In this document: positions 34,087 through 46,561 of the stretch, one piece after another
Position numbering within the stretch: the stretch's first letter is position 1
How the letters are laid out: every line of letters begins with the position of its first letter
Source of the DNA: Karalla daura
Taxonomy: Eukaryota > Chordata > Actinopteri > Chaetodontiformes > Leiognathidae
Assembly (NCBI GenBank): GCA_029224185.1
Contig: CM055211.1
Span: 5,890,166 to 5,954,165 of the forward strand
DNA: 64,000 nt
Reading direction: 5' to 3'
Translations under genes and position numbers: made by a program
The notes under the pieces: generated by a model
The model's database searches: none
Told to the model about the DNA's origin: nothing
What the model saw: only the letters and a program-made list of their open reading frames with translations

Positions 34087-37000
34087 GGTCGGCTGAGCCA
34101 GTTAAATCCTTCATTACAACCCCGTTGGCCGTTTCTATCCACGGATCTGACGCTGCGCCCTGTCCTCTGACGTTATGGATTTGTGGGAACAGGAAGTGGA
34201 GCGCGCGGAGGGCGCTCGTAAAACCGGAGCAGCTATTCAGGAGGAATACAGGAAGCACCGCGGTTAGATTTTGCAGAGTTTTAAGGAAGTAATCAAATCA
34301 GGTGAATAGTAGTATTTGTTGTCCTCGTGCACAGAACAACGAAAAGCCTCCTGGCGGCAAAAAGTAAGACCTAGGCAAACATGCAACATGCAGGATGGAG
34401 GTGTATAGAATATGAGCAGTTAAGCTAGTAAAAGTGATCAAACAGGACAGTTTGGTGTAATTAGAGTTATCTAAAGCGTGTACACGTTTATAAAAACACG
34501 ACCTGAAGCTCAGATGATGATTATTCAAAGCCTGCGTGACCTTCACTGGCCTGATGGGTCAGTATCCACCATTGGATAAATGATGAGCCCTTATCTTTCT
34601 CCCTTTGTGCCTTGATTAACGTTAAAGGTGTCACAGTACCCTGAACATGCATGTTTTCAGACTGTGGAGCACAAGCCAGATCTACTTGACCGGGATTTGA
34701 ACCGGGGAGGGTTGGAGTCTTCCTCCGAGTGCTGTCCACACATGCACCACGTTGCCTCCGTAAAGGTCACTCAGCCGTATTTCACTGGTCCCGTCCAGCT
34801 GCATCTGTCTCTCCAAGTGGACGGAGGTTGTGACCTGCCACCTCAGATCTCCATGTGACTGCGCACCCACCCACCCCCTCACACACACACTCACACACAC
34901 ACACACGCTCAGGAAGTGACCTTTTAAAGAACCATAGCCTGGCACCCAGCAGCTCCCCCCTCCCCCTCCCTGTGTGAACCAATAACACCAGACCAGGTTT
35001 GTTTTGCGGCAACAAGCCGGGGCGCACGCCGCTCGGCGTTGTCCGCCTCGCCCCCGCGTTGCACAACGCCGAGCGGACCGTTGGCCCGGTTGGAGAGCCA
35101 GTTGGAAACACACTGCACAGTGTGATTGATCTGCCATTAGTGCTAGAGAGAGAGAGAGAGCGAGATGAGGCTCTTTGTGTTCTGCTCAGTGGGGATACAG
35201 ATAGCAGCCTTGTGGAAAAGTGCATGGGAAACTGTACTCTCTCTCTCTTTCTCACCCCCCCTCCCACCTCACCTCATCCCCCCTCCCCCTTTTGTCCACG
35301 CCGCCACTAACTGCTCCTCGCTCGGTGACGGTCCACCCTGGCCGACAGTCCACACTCTCAGTCCTGAAACGACCTGCGTCTTAGCAGGGAAGTTCGTCTT
35401 CTTTTTGTCCGTCGTATCGCCACTCACTCTGATGGAGCGGGCCTGGCCGGCCCGGTTCGGGGGCCGTTGGCGGCGGAGCACCGGCTCGGGGGTGGATCTG
35501 AACTTGTTGTCGGGCTTTAGAGGCAGTAAGTCAGCCGGCGGTGTGAGTCGGCGAGCTGGAGGGGGGCCAGCGGCACATCTGGCCGCGGTTAAGAGGAGCT
35601 GGGCTGGGAGGAGCGGAGACGCTGGGCCAGGGAGGGCTGAGTGATAGCTCGGTGCCTCAGATAACCCCTCCGCAGCCCCGCCTGAGCTCCCGGCGACCGG
35701 GGGGGGGGGTGGTCACAGTCCTCCAGGACACCGGATACTGCTTAATTGGTGCGTTGCTTAAAGCCGGGGTGGAGGACTGCTGTAGCCAGTGTTGAGATCT
35801 GCCAACCCCCAAAGAACAAGCACTGCTGCCTCTTGCCCACTTATTGCATCCCCAGTTCATCTGAATGGGAGTTATTGATTTCAATATGTTGTTATTGAGT
35901 GTTCCACAAAAGATGAACAAAACAAACGTAGCCTAAACAAAAAGCGAGGTAGAAAACTGTCTTGTAAAGGAAGCTCACAACAGTAGTTAAATATTCTTAT
36001 AAGAAGGTAAACAAAAGGCAGAATAGATAGTACAGTCCCTCAGTAACAGGTTGGGATGTAGGGACAGATCATTTAAAGTGGTCAGGTAAAATGTATTTGC
36101 ATAATCTGAATGGGGAATCAGAGTGGCCATGAAAACTGAGACCCAGTCCCTCTATTTGCTTCATAACAGTCTCAGGTTAATCTGTGTTACAGTGCCCGCA
36201 CACGGCGGTGAATGAAAGAGGAAGTGCTGCTGAACTCCCAGCTCCAGCTCCACCTGCGGTAGCTGATAACGCTGTTCGTTCACGTTTATGGAGTCTGATC
36301 GTGGAGCCGAGGCACGATGTGGTTTGACTCGGTGTCCAGAAACAGCTCAGATTGTTGTGGTTTTTTTGTGCCTGTAAGGAATGTCTCACAGATTTATGGT
36401 CGTTCTCACCGATTTCTCCCAGAATACTAAACTCGGCTGTAGGTGTCTTTCACACTTCACTTCCACATGGAGCCGAGCGCTTCAGACCATGATCTCCGAG
36501 AGTTACGCTTGTGTCAGAGGGGAGTTTGTCATAGTGAACCTTGTCACCCGGAGGAACTACTCCCTCCAGTCACCAGGAGCGTGGCATGCTACCGTAACTT
36601 CCTCAAATCGGCCGATGGACGTTGCAAATTATGGAGATAAATGATTAAAGGTTGAGTGATTAAGAGGAGCGTCAGTGGTGACTCGGAGCTGTGTGAGCGG
36701 CCTGGGGTGGGGGGGGGCGGCCCCTCCCTCGCAGACGGGAGTGCCAGATGCGTGTTGAAACCCAGGTCAGGAGCACGGCCCGGGCGCCCGGCAAAACCCT
36801 CCGATCAGGAGGCCGACACAGAACGATTTCAAAAGACTACAGCTGCACTTCAGAGAGAGAGAGAGAGAGGGAGAGAGAGAGAGCGACTGTGTCTGCCGGG
36901 GAAGGCACTGAGAGCCGGGGGGGTGGGGGGGTGAGGGGTGGGTGGGGGGGCGGACGGGTGGGGGTGGGGGTGGAAAGAAATCCCTGATTCACTCTGTGAG

Positions 37001-39703
37001 CTGGCTGGCCTCCAGAGTTGAACAGCTTTAATGGCTTCTTCTTCCCCCCTCTGGGTCCTTGATATCTCTGAAAACTAGTTGTTTTTCTTAACCTCAGTGT
37101 AAACAGACGATGGCCTCTCACTGGTGTTCTACTTTTTATTCAGGGCTTCTTTCTTTTTGGGCTTCTCTGGTCACGACCACGTCCTTGTGACAGCGCTAGA
37201 CCATCTTTAAGGTCCAGGCTCCTCATTTTGGTTTGGCCGGTCCCCGTCCTTTGTCAGACTCGCTCTCCTCTGTCTGTGTTGTCCTCCGTGCAGACTGCCC
37301 CGTCCCGTGCGGCGCGGAGGGTCGACAAAGCAACAAACGGGCCGCTTGTTTTAGGCTCATTTATAGTCGCAACATCTCTTTTTTTTCCCTGCTTCTCTGA
37401 GCGCTTAATGGACTGCCCTCCCGAGGATCCTGGGCTGACGGATACGCCGGGGCCGATGTTGACTTTGGTGCGCTCAGGCTTCTCCCTCGTTACGATTAGA
37501 TTTGTGGGAGCTCTGGAGCCGACTTGGCAGCTTTTGTTTTTTCCAAATCCCAACTTTTCCGAAAGGCCTGTCTGCTTTAATTTATGCACGCTGAAATCAC
37601 TTGTACTGGTGGTGGCGGGTAGTGGAGTAGCTGCTGGGTATTCCTGCGCTGTCAGCGACAGTGGGCGGGCCGGTCCCGGCGGGTTAGTCCTGCTAATGTG
37701 ATGTCAAACAGTTGTTTTGCGGTCTCCGCGTGTCACAACTCGATAACCTTGGCGGAGATTGATTGGCTTTAGATGAGCCTCCCTATCTCCACCTCCTGGA
37801 ATTTCACCAACAAACTGGCATGCTGTCAGGGCCTTATCTCGGGAATCATCCAGCGCACCTTGGAAGCGTTCATAATTTCGCTCTGCGTAACGCCAGAACG
37901 ATGACAGATTGATGGCTTTTGTTAGCGGGCTGTTGAACTGAAGTTAGCTGTATCCCACAAACATCTGGATGACCTCTCCCTGACTACGTCCCTGGATTAA
38001 AAGCAGCTTTCGGGACTTGCTAGCTACTTCATCTGCAACGACTGGCCACTCGGACCGTGCATGTTCCCGAACCCAGCCGTACCCTTACACAGCTCCTGGT
38101 CCTGCTCTGCTTGAACGTCCTACCCCGGAGCAGGAGCTCTGGGAAGTCCCCGTCCTGGTGCGAAAACGTGTAAAAGTAAAGAGAGAAAGTCTCAGAAACG
38201 TGTTGGTTATCCGCAGTGGAGAGCAGCTGAGGAGCGGAGATGTAACTGGCATCTGGGCGCTTTGATTTGCAGCCACTTTTCTTTTGGCTCGTGTCGGAGA
38301 TGAAAGGCTGCTTCGGGCCCTGCAGGTGTAGGTTTTTTCTTTTACCCCTGGCGTTGGACGTGGGCCAGACAGCGATGATTAGAAAGCATCGATTGCCATC
38401 ATGCGAGTGGGGAAAGAAGAAGGAAGAAAGGGAAAGTGGTGGCAGCGAGTCGGTGGTGACTCTGCTTGGGTTTCTCTGTGACTCATGCAGTAACATTAAC
38501 CAACAGATGATCAGTGCCTGCTAGGCCGCGTTTACACTGCAGGGCCCCAATCACTTCTTTGGCCCCACGGCGACCCAGATCTCAGTGTTGTTCAGGTTTA
38601 TAGGGTTCAGGACACTTTTGTTTATAGGTTTAAGTTAGATGGATATCAGCTCTACCAGTTGCGCCTCTTCTTTCCACCCATCCATCACTTCTGGTGCCAC
38701 TCGCAGCAGTTGAAGTCGACCAGTGAGTGCGGGTCTTCCTAATATTACAGGCCCGGGACTATTTGTCCTTTACTTATTTATTTGATAGTCACTTGCCCAG
38801 TCAATTCTCCTCATAACAACAGAGAATATGTCGATCCGGCCTTCCCGGAGGCCCACTGGGAATACTGGTTCCCACTGTGGCCACAGACCCGCTGCGGTCT
38901 GAGAGTGGCTGGGCTGGGACCATAAACGGAGCGGACCCCGCGATCCTGCCGGGCACAGAGCGGCTGAGATAATGGATGGAGGGATGGAGGGGTGGAGGCT
39001 GTAAATCACCTCAGTGCTGTCAGTAACAATAAGCCGCAACAGGCTAACGGCCGGGGGCCGAGCGTTACAGTGAAACACGGAGTGAGCTGAGACTAGCAAG
39101 GGTGTGTTTTACTGCTGATGAGCCGGTGGGTTTGTCACAGGAGGAATGTCGTGTTTCTGCAGTTCCGCCGTCTCGCTTCAGACCCGGGCTGTCCGTAGTC
39201 TGGCCTGCGGTTCTCGTTTTTATGGCATCAGAAACATACGTTTCGATGGGTCGGGAATGACAGTCAACAGGGCAACAGTGCGGAGCGTCCCTCCGCAGAT
39301 GTGGGGGAAGTTCAACTTGCCGACAGTCGTCCCGGAGCACAATTATCTTGTTTGTGCACGCACGTTTGTGGCTTCCCTGTGCAAAGACGGCAGTCTGTGT
39401 TGTTGTTGTTGTTACTATAAGGACAACAAGAGGAATGCATCGTCCTCAAACCTTTATGAATAAAAAAACACACCCCCGCTTTACAAGTGGTTTCACATTC
39501 ATTTCCAGAGTATACACAGGTCACCATTTACTCTCAAATCACATTTAGAATCTCGTTTAGAAAATAAAGCTATTTTTCTAATAAGTTCCACTTAAAAAAA
39601 AAAGTTCAATACAGAAGTTTCAGAAGTGTGTGTGTGTGTGCGTGTGCGTGTGCGTGTGCGTGTGCGTGTGCGTGTGCGTGTGCGTGTGCGTGTGCGTGTG
39701 CGT

Positions 39704-39742
<39 letters not shown>

Positions 39743-42700
39743 ATGAGCTGGACTTCCTTCCTGGTCCCTCCTGTGGCCAGCGGACCCTTCCAGAGCTGGC
39801 GGCCATCATGTCGGCCCCGGCTCTGTTGTTGTAGCGCCGACCCCTGGGATCAAAGTGTGGAGGATTAAAGGCATTGTGAAGTGTCTCTCTGCACTGCCAG
39901 CACTGCTCCTCCTCCTCCTCCCCCTCCCCTGCCCGGTGAAAAGCCCGGGCCCCTAAGCCTGCCTTCATAGCTTTTATTGTCATAATCCATACATTTTCAA
40001 TTGACGTAGGAATGCAGTGGCTGATATGTGTCCAGCCGGGCTGCGTGTGCCTCCCTCCCACCGTACGTGATGTGTGCGCTTCCTATACATGTCCTATCAC
40101 TGCGGCGTGTTGTGCTCCCGGAGGCAGGAGGGGGAATACCCAGATCCAATCAGGCCAGCTCCCAAATATGTCCCATGTTTTATCTCCTCCTGGGTCAGGG
40201 GGGAGGGAGGGTTTGCACAGAGGCCTCTATTTCAGTCCTTTGTTTATGTAAGGAGTGGCGGTCGGGTGTTGGGAGAATAGAGAAGTCTGGGAATGCTGGG
40301 ACTATATACAGTAGTAGCCTGAGAATAATACGCTCATCTGTGGTCCCGCCTGTATATAGGACGTCGCGGGACGCATATTGTAATGTGACTGACAGGCTGA
40401 GTTTGTTCCGAGCCGATGTTGGCGCCTGAGCAGAGACAACAGGCGTCACAAACGGTCGTCCGTGCAACTTCATTTGTCCTTGAAATCCTGGAAATCTTTG
40501 TGTCCGTGTTTCTTCCATGTGGTCCATAATATTTTAATATAGAGTGACACATAAGCCACATCGTTCACAGGAAGTCACAGTGGGCCTTTTCTGGTCACCA
40601 GTGACATCAGGCTGTAGGTCTGCTGGGGTTGGCTCATGCTAACGCTAACAGTTCTCTCCATGTGTTTGCTGGTGTCTCGTGTTGAAAACAAGGCACAGTC
40701 TTGATGAGTTATTGCAGATTGTTAATAGAGAAAAGAATGCGTGTTTAGATCGTGAACTGGAAGCCCTGCCTGTTGTAGAAAGTACGTGTCCTCACCTCTG
40801 CTTTTTGTCTCTTCACAGGGGCGTCATGTCAAGACCGGACAGCTGGCTGCCATCAAAGTCATGGACGTCACGGAGGTGAGTGGCTGCGAGCCGTTTCAGC
40901 CTGACGTCCTGTGCGTGTGTGTGCGCATGTGCAGGAATCAACAGAGTCTGATATGATGGAGCCTGATTATAATCACATCCTGGCTCCACACCTGCCTCTG
41001 AGAGGTGACCGCACCGGGACGTGTTTGCCACTTAAACATAACGTACACACCATTGTTAAGCGGGGAACAAAGCAGTCGCCTTCAACGTAAAAGCACTGTT
41101 TGCTCCCAGTTTCCCCACTGGGAATCCCAGGTCTGGTCTGAAGCGGCGTGTTTGCGTCTCTGTCTGGTAAATATTAAAATCCCGGAGACATTCCTCCGCA
41201 TCTGACGTCGAAATGTTTTGGAGCTCGCACGGGGAATGAAATGCCACGCTCTGTAATGAGCTGCCCCCACCCCGTAATAAACAGCAGGGAGGGGGTGGGG
41301 GGCGGGGGGTGCGAGCAGAGGCAACAGGATGCTTATTGAGCGAAGTGCGTCATTTAGCGGCCGGCGGGCTGCCCTCAGCCGTGGGAGGTCCCGTCTGCAG
41401 ATGAGAGGGAGCACACAGCGCCACACACATGCACGCAGGCCGAGCAGCACAGAGCTGAAGGCTTCTGAGGCCCGCCGAAGGCCAGCAGGCCACGCCACCC
41501 ACACGGCCGCCATAATGATGGAGGGATATGGGCGTAACTACACGCACACACACACACACACAGTCCAATAACAGCCCTCATTGGGGAGATGCTGGCGTAG
41601 GCCGTCATCTTTGCCCCACATTGCCCCCACGCATCAGCTCGCCTCACTGCCACATACTCCCATCTACCGTGATGGCACTGTGATCAGCTACAAAGGCAGG
41701 AGCAGGAGGAGCAGGAGGAGGAGGAGGAGGGGGAGGAGGTGCCCTGACTTGCCCGCCGCCACTCCCCTCCCAGGAGTCCCACGTCACGATGATTCACGCT
41801 GACACACACACACACACTGTCCCGTTTGTGGACAGTGCAGACTCAGGTGTGCCTGGCAGACGCTCGTCGTCCGACCTGTTCTCTGGGTTTGTGAGGAGGG
41901 AGCGATGACTGGCCTGGTGAATAACGCCAGGAGGTCATCCTCTCTGTGCGGGGTGTACATTTCCTCCCTCTGTTTTCCCCAGACTGAAGGCCCTGCCTCA
42001 CCTGTAAACACAGCTGACTGATAAGTCAACTAATAGGCAACTTGAGCAATCAAGGTGCGTTTTACCCCCTAAATAATATGAGTTTTCTGCTTTCTTTAGT
42101 CCTCTATGATGGCAAACTCAATATCTTTGTTCATGAAGTTCTACAGACCTGAACCGATTCACTAATGGAAAAATTCAGAAATGTACGCTGATAATTGATG
42201 GGTAGAAAACAATGACTATCTCTCTCTGAAGTCCAGTAGTTCAGACGACAAACCTAGAGAGACAAGTGGCCAGATGAGGCGAGGGGGGGCATCTATGCCG
42301 CTGATTGATCAGATGAAAGGTTCGGTTGATTTAAGGAAGCGAGATCGTTGAGTCGGGCTCGGCTGCTCATGCTCGTTTCCCGTCAAGCCGTCGCCCATTT
42401 GCATCTACCTCGCATCGATGGGGGGGGGGCACATCCTGTCAGAGAGCCCGGCCCGGTCGGCCAAGTCGAGCACGGACGCTCCGTGGCCATCTGAACGAGC
42501 CGATGGGTTGTAGTCGCTCTGCTCTGCCTCGCTCTGGAGCGGTTTAAGCGAGGTCGCGTCTCTCTCTCTCTCCCTCCCTCCCTCCCTCAGTCCACCGCTC
42601 TGACTCTGACCCACATTCCCAAATCCAAACACTGCTCCTCCTGGATGCCTTTTCCCCCCCCTCCTTCTACTCCTCCTGCTTCCACTCTTGCTTGTTTATG

Positions 42701-42831
42701 TAAAAAAAAAAATTGTTTCCGTTTCCTTTTTCCAAGAGTTGACAGTACACCTGCTGCTACAATCTGGCTTCATAAACATCCATTGTTGTCTTTCATGTCC
42801 ACTCTTCTTTGTCTCTCCCTCTCTCTCTCTC

Positions 42832-42865
<34 letters not shown>

Positions 42866-45549
42866 GCTCGCTCGCTCTCTTTCCCCACCTCATCACCTGA
42901 CTTGTGGCAGCGAGGCTTTCGCTGTCGGGAGTGTGATAATCCAACAGCTGCACAGCAGAGAGCAAGGGGGGGGGCGGAGGGAGGGGGGAGGTGGCAGCGG
43001 TGGCGGGGTGGGGGAGGGTTGGGGGGGTTGGGGAGGGGAGGTGGGGGGTTGGGGAGGGGGGGGGGGTTGCACACAACAGAAAGGCTTACGTCAACTCAAA
43101 CGAGTCATGCAGCAGCAGTATGGCCGCCTGCATACCCGGCTCAACTGCCATTTTGCTGGAGGCGCGGCGCACACACACACACGCACACACACACACTCAC
43201 ACACACACGTTTTTTTAACATCCTGCTAATAATCGATTACTTCGAATGAGCTGCAGCAGTAATGCCGAGCCGCCCACACCCCACCTCTGGTTTCTCCTTC
43301 CTCCTCCTCCTCCTCCTCCTCCTCCTCCCTCATGTACTTTCTATAGGAGAGGCCGTAGGGAGGAAAAGCACTGGCGGGCTGATCCCTACATGTGTTCAAT
43401 TAGCGTGTCAGTGTTCATCTCCGTCAGTGGGACGCCAGCGCAGCGGCAGGCAGCCAGCCCTGACCTTTTTCCCTTTTTTCTTCTCATTCTGCAGCCGTAG
43501 ATGTGATGGCGGACGCAGGTTCGCCTCCTTTACGCTGATGACTCTTAATGCCATACTGTAAAGGTCACCGATAGACATTCACGCCATTTCACCACCATTT
43601 TGAAGAATTAAACACTTGATTTCAGCGTGCACATGCCTGGACTTCCATTTTATTTACGGTATATTTAGGTGAATGACGCAGTGCTGACTCAGGATCAGCC
43701 TTTGATTTGAGTCGTTGACTCATGTTATCTTTTCTCGCTTCGTTGTCTTTTCTCGCTCATGTTATCTTTTCTCGCTTAGTTGACCCCTTTATGAAGAGCA
43801 ATTCATAAACTTCCTCGAATCGCCTTCTTTTAGGCTGTATTTCATTTTGAATGCCATCCACTACAAGCTCTTCCACCCCTTCACAGGATATATACAGGAG
43901 CTTGAGACTAGTGTACATCTGGGTGGGATTTGCCATCAATCTAATGCACGTTAGTTTTTATTTTCCCTTATTAGGGATTAATAATAATGGCTACTGTACC
44001 GCTCACGGTGCGAGTCGCTCATGCATCATTAATCCCCAGACAAAGGAATGGTTTGACGGCTCCCACCTCATTGTTGTGCAGCCCAGTCCCAGTGAGACGA
44101 TGAACCAGGCCCCGGCCGGGCCCACGCGCGACCCCGTCAGGGCGTCGCCTCACAGCTCCTCGCCTCCGGTCCGGGGTAGAAGCGATGACTTAGAGCCGGA
44201 GTGGAGAGACGAGGAGAGATTGTATCTGTTGCGTCATCGAAAGCAGCGCTATCAGACTCTCTGACGCGTACGTGTGTGTGTGTGCGCGTTTACAGGATGA
44301 AGAGGAGGAAATTAAACTTGAGATCAATATGCTGAAGAAATATTCCCACCACCGAAACATAGCCACCTACTACGGCGCTTTCATTAAGAAGAGCCCCCCG
44401 GGACACGACGACCAGCTCTGGGTGAGTCCCTCAATCCTTCAGATTTCCCAGCGAAAGGGAAATGTGTCGCCCCGTCCTTCCTCCTAACCTCTGAAGCGTC
44501 GGGTGTTGTCTGGTCCCGGCAGCTGGTGATGGAGTTCTGCGGAGCCGGCTCCATCACAGACCTGGTGAAGAACACCAAGGGCAACCAGCTGAAGGAGGAC
44601 TGGATCGCCTACATCTCCAGGGAGATCCTGCGAGGCCTGGCCCACCTGCACGCCCACCATGTCATCCACCGAGACATCAAGGGCCAGAACGTCCTGCTGA
44701 CCGAGAACGCCGAAGTCAAACTCGGTAGACGCTTGTTTTTCTGTCATTTTTCTCCCCCCTCTCTCTGCCTCTGCCTGACACGCTCCCTCTCTGCCCCCCC
44801 CCTCTCCTCCCTCCTCCTCCTCCAGTCGACTTCGGAGTCAGCGCCCAGCTGGACCGCACGGTGGGGAGGAGGAACACCTTCATCGGGACTCCGTACTGGA
44901 TGGCGCCCGAGGTCATCGCCTGCGACGAGAACCCGGACGCCACGTACGACTACAGGGTAAGAGCCCGCGCCTCCAAACCGCACGGCACGTCACAGGTGAA
45001 GGGTTCAAACGTGATGAAGGGTTAACGGGCCTCGCTCTTCCTCCCCGCAGAGCGACCTCTGGTCCTGCGGCATCACAGCCATCGAGATGGCGGAAGGAGC
45101 GCCGCGTGAGTGCCACTTTTGTTCCTCTGGATGAGAGCGCAGGTTTGTGCCCGGGCTTTGTCGGGAGTCCTGTTGATCTGTGCGGATCTGCTTCTTCCAG
45201 CGCTCTGCGACATGCACCCGATGAGGGCGCTCTTCCTCATCCCGAGAAACCCTCCTCCCCGGCTCAAATCCAAAAAATGGTGAGCGCATCCCGCCTCTGC
45301 TCTCTGCCACCCCGCCTCCGCTCCAATTAATCCCGACTCGGGATGTTTTCTCGTACGTCAGATTTCCTCCTCTCTCTCTCTCTCTCTGTCTCCCTCTCTC
45401 TTCCTCCGCTCTTCGGAGCTGATCTGTGACATCACAGCAGGCCCCGCTCCGAGCTCGGCCTTTCCTCTTGCGCTTTGGAGCTCAGCTTAACATCTGCGCT
45501 GCACCTGCCCTGGCAGGCTCTCGCCCCGGCCTGGCTCGCTCACTGCAGA

Positions 45550-45587
<38 letters not shown>

Positions 45588-46523
45588 AAAACCTCCCAAC
45601 ATCTGACTTGGTTTTATTTTTAGCTGGCTCGAGTGTAGCGGAGCTGAGTTATTTCCCATTGGAACGGAGTTTGTAGCGTCGTCCACTAGCCTCGCACGCA
45701 TGGAACAGAGGGAGCGCTCTGCCCCTCGGATCGTTCCGGGTTTCAGACGGTTCGGTCCGGAGGCAGCAGGCGGCCCTCGCCTCTCGTTTCCTGCTGTCCA
45801 CACATATAGACCTCAGTCAGAGAGGGAGAAGACGGACCAGCTGCGAGATGTTGCCAGTTCTGTGGATTTTGTTTGATAACACAACGTGTATTGCAAAATT
45901 GGTAATAAAACAAACATGGAAAAGTCTCATAACAGTGAATACCTTGTTTTGAAGTAGTGAAGTATGTGATTTAGATAAACGACAAAACAAAAACCTTGAA
46001 CTAAATGACTGTCTGTTGTGTGTGTCCGAGCACAACTTTCTCTAAATATGTGTTGTGGAAGCAGCTCGAGTCTATTAGCTTCTACATACGTTGCTCTCAA
46101 GTGATCCCGAGCTCCATAGGAGATAGGAGGGTTGCTTTTGGAGAGAGTTCCTTTTGTTGCTGCGATATCACAAATATCCTGTTACGTCCTCAGGGATTCA
46201 GAGTCGGAGCTTGTTTTTTTTTGATGGCTGAATTGTTTGTCTCTTACGATACGTCACCCTCTCTGTCCTGCCATGCTTGGTTTCTCACTGTTGACTCTCC
46301 TCCTCCTCCTCCCTCCCTCCTTCCTCCCCCCTCCCCGCAGGTCCAAAAAGTTCTTCAGCTTCATCGAGAGCTGCCTGGTGAAGAACTACACGCAGCGGCC
46401 GCCCACCGAGCAGCTGCTGAAGCACCCGTTCATCCGGGACCAGCCCAACGAGCGGCAGGTCCGGATCCAGCTCAAAGACCACATCGACCGGACCAAGAAG
46501 AAGAGGGGAGAGAAGGGTGCGCA

Positions 46524-46561
<38 letters not shown>

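Larger units (their letters stand above)
27338..40818 (+). other. map4k4 intron 2 (13.5 kb)
   Basis: The largest intron, between the glycine-loop exon and the VAIK-lysine exon. No coding exon is supportable. It holds a diverged repeat with a gaggcgaaacgtcttc motif (27720-27870), degenerate repeat copies (30510-30640, 34560-34760), hairpins (27602, 35029), long (CT)n/(TG)n/(CTGT)n tracts, and several stretches of balanced composition (29380-29560, 37740-37960) that could be conserved noncoding elements. Large early introns of kinase genes often hold enhancers; that is inference here. Confidence 0.7.

Noticed and set aside
34690..34760. Possible tRNA gene (minus-strand GGTTCAAATCC B-box)
   Set aside because: No A-box or cloverleaf at the right spacing; the surrounding words resemble the degenerate SINE-like family instead.
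39606..40061. His-Ala repeat protein on the minus strand
   Set aside because: Artefact of the (CGTGTG)n/(TG)n array; all three phases remain open for the same reason.
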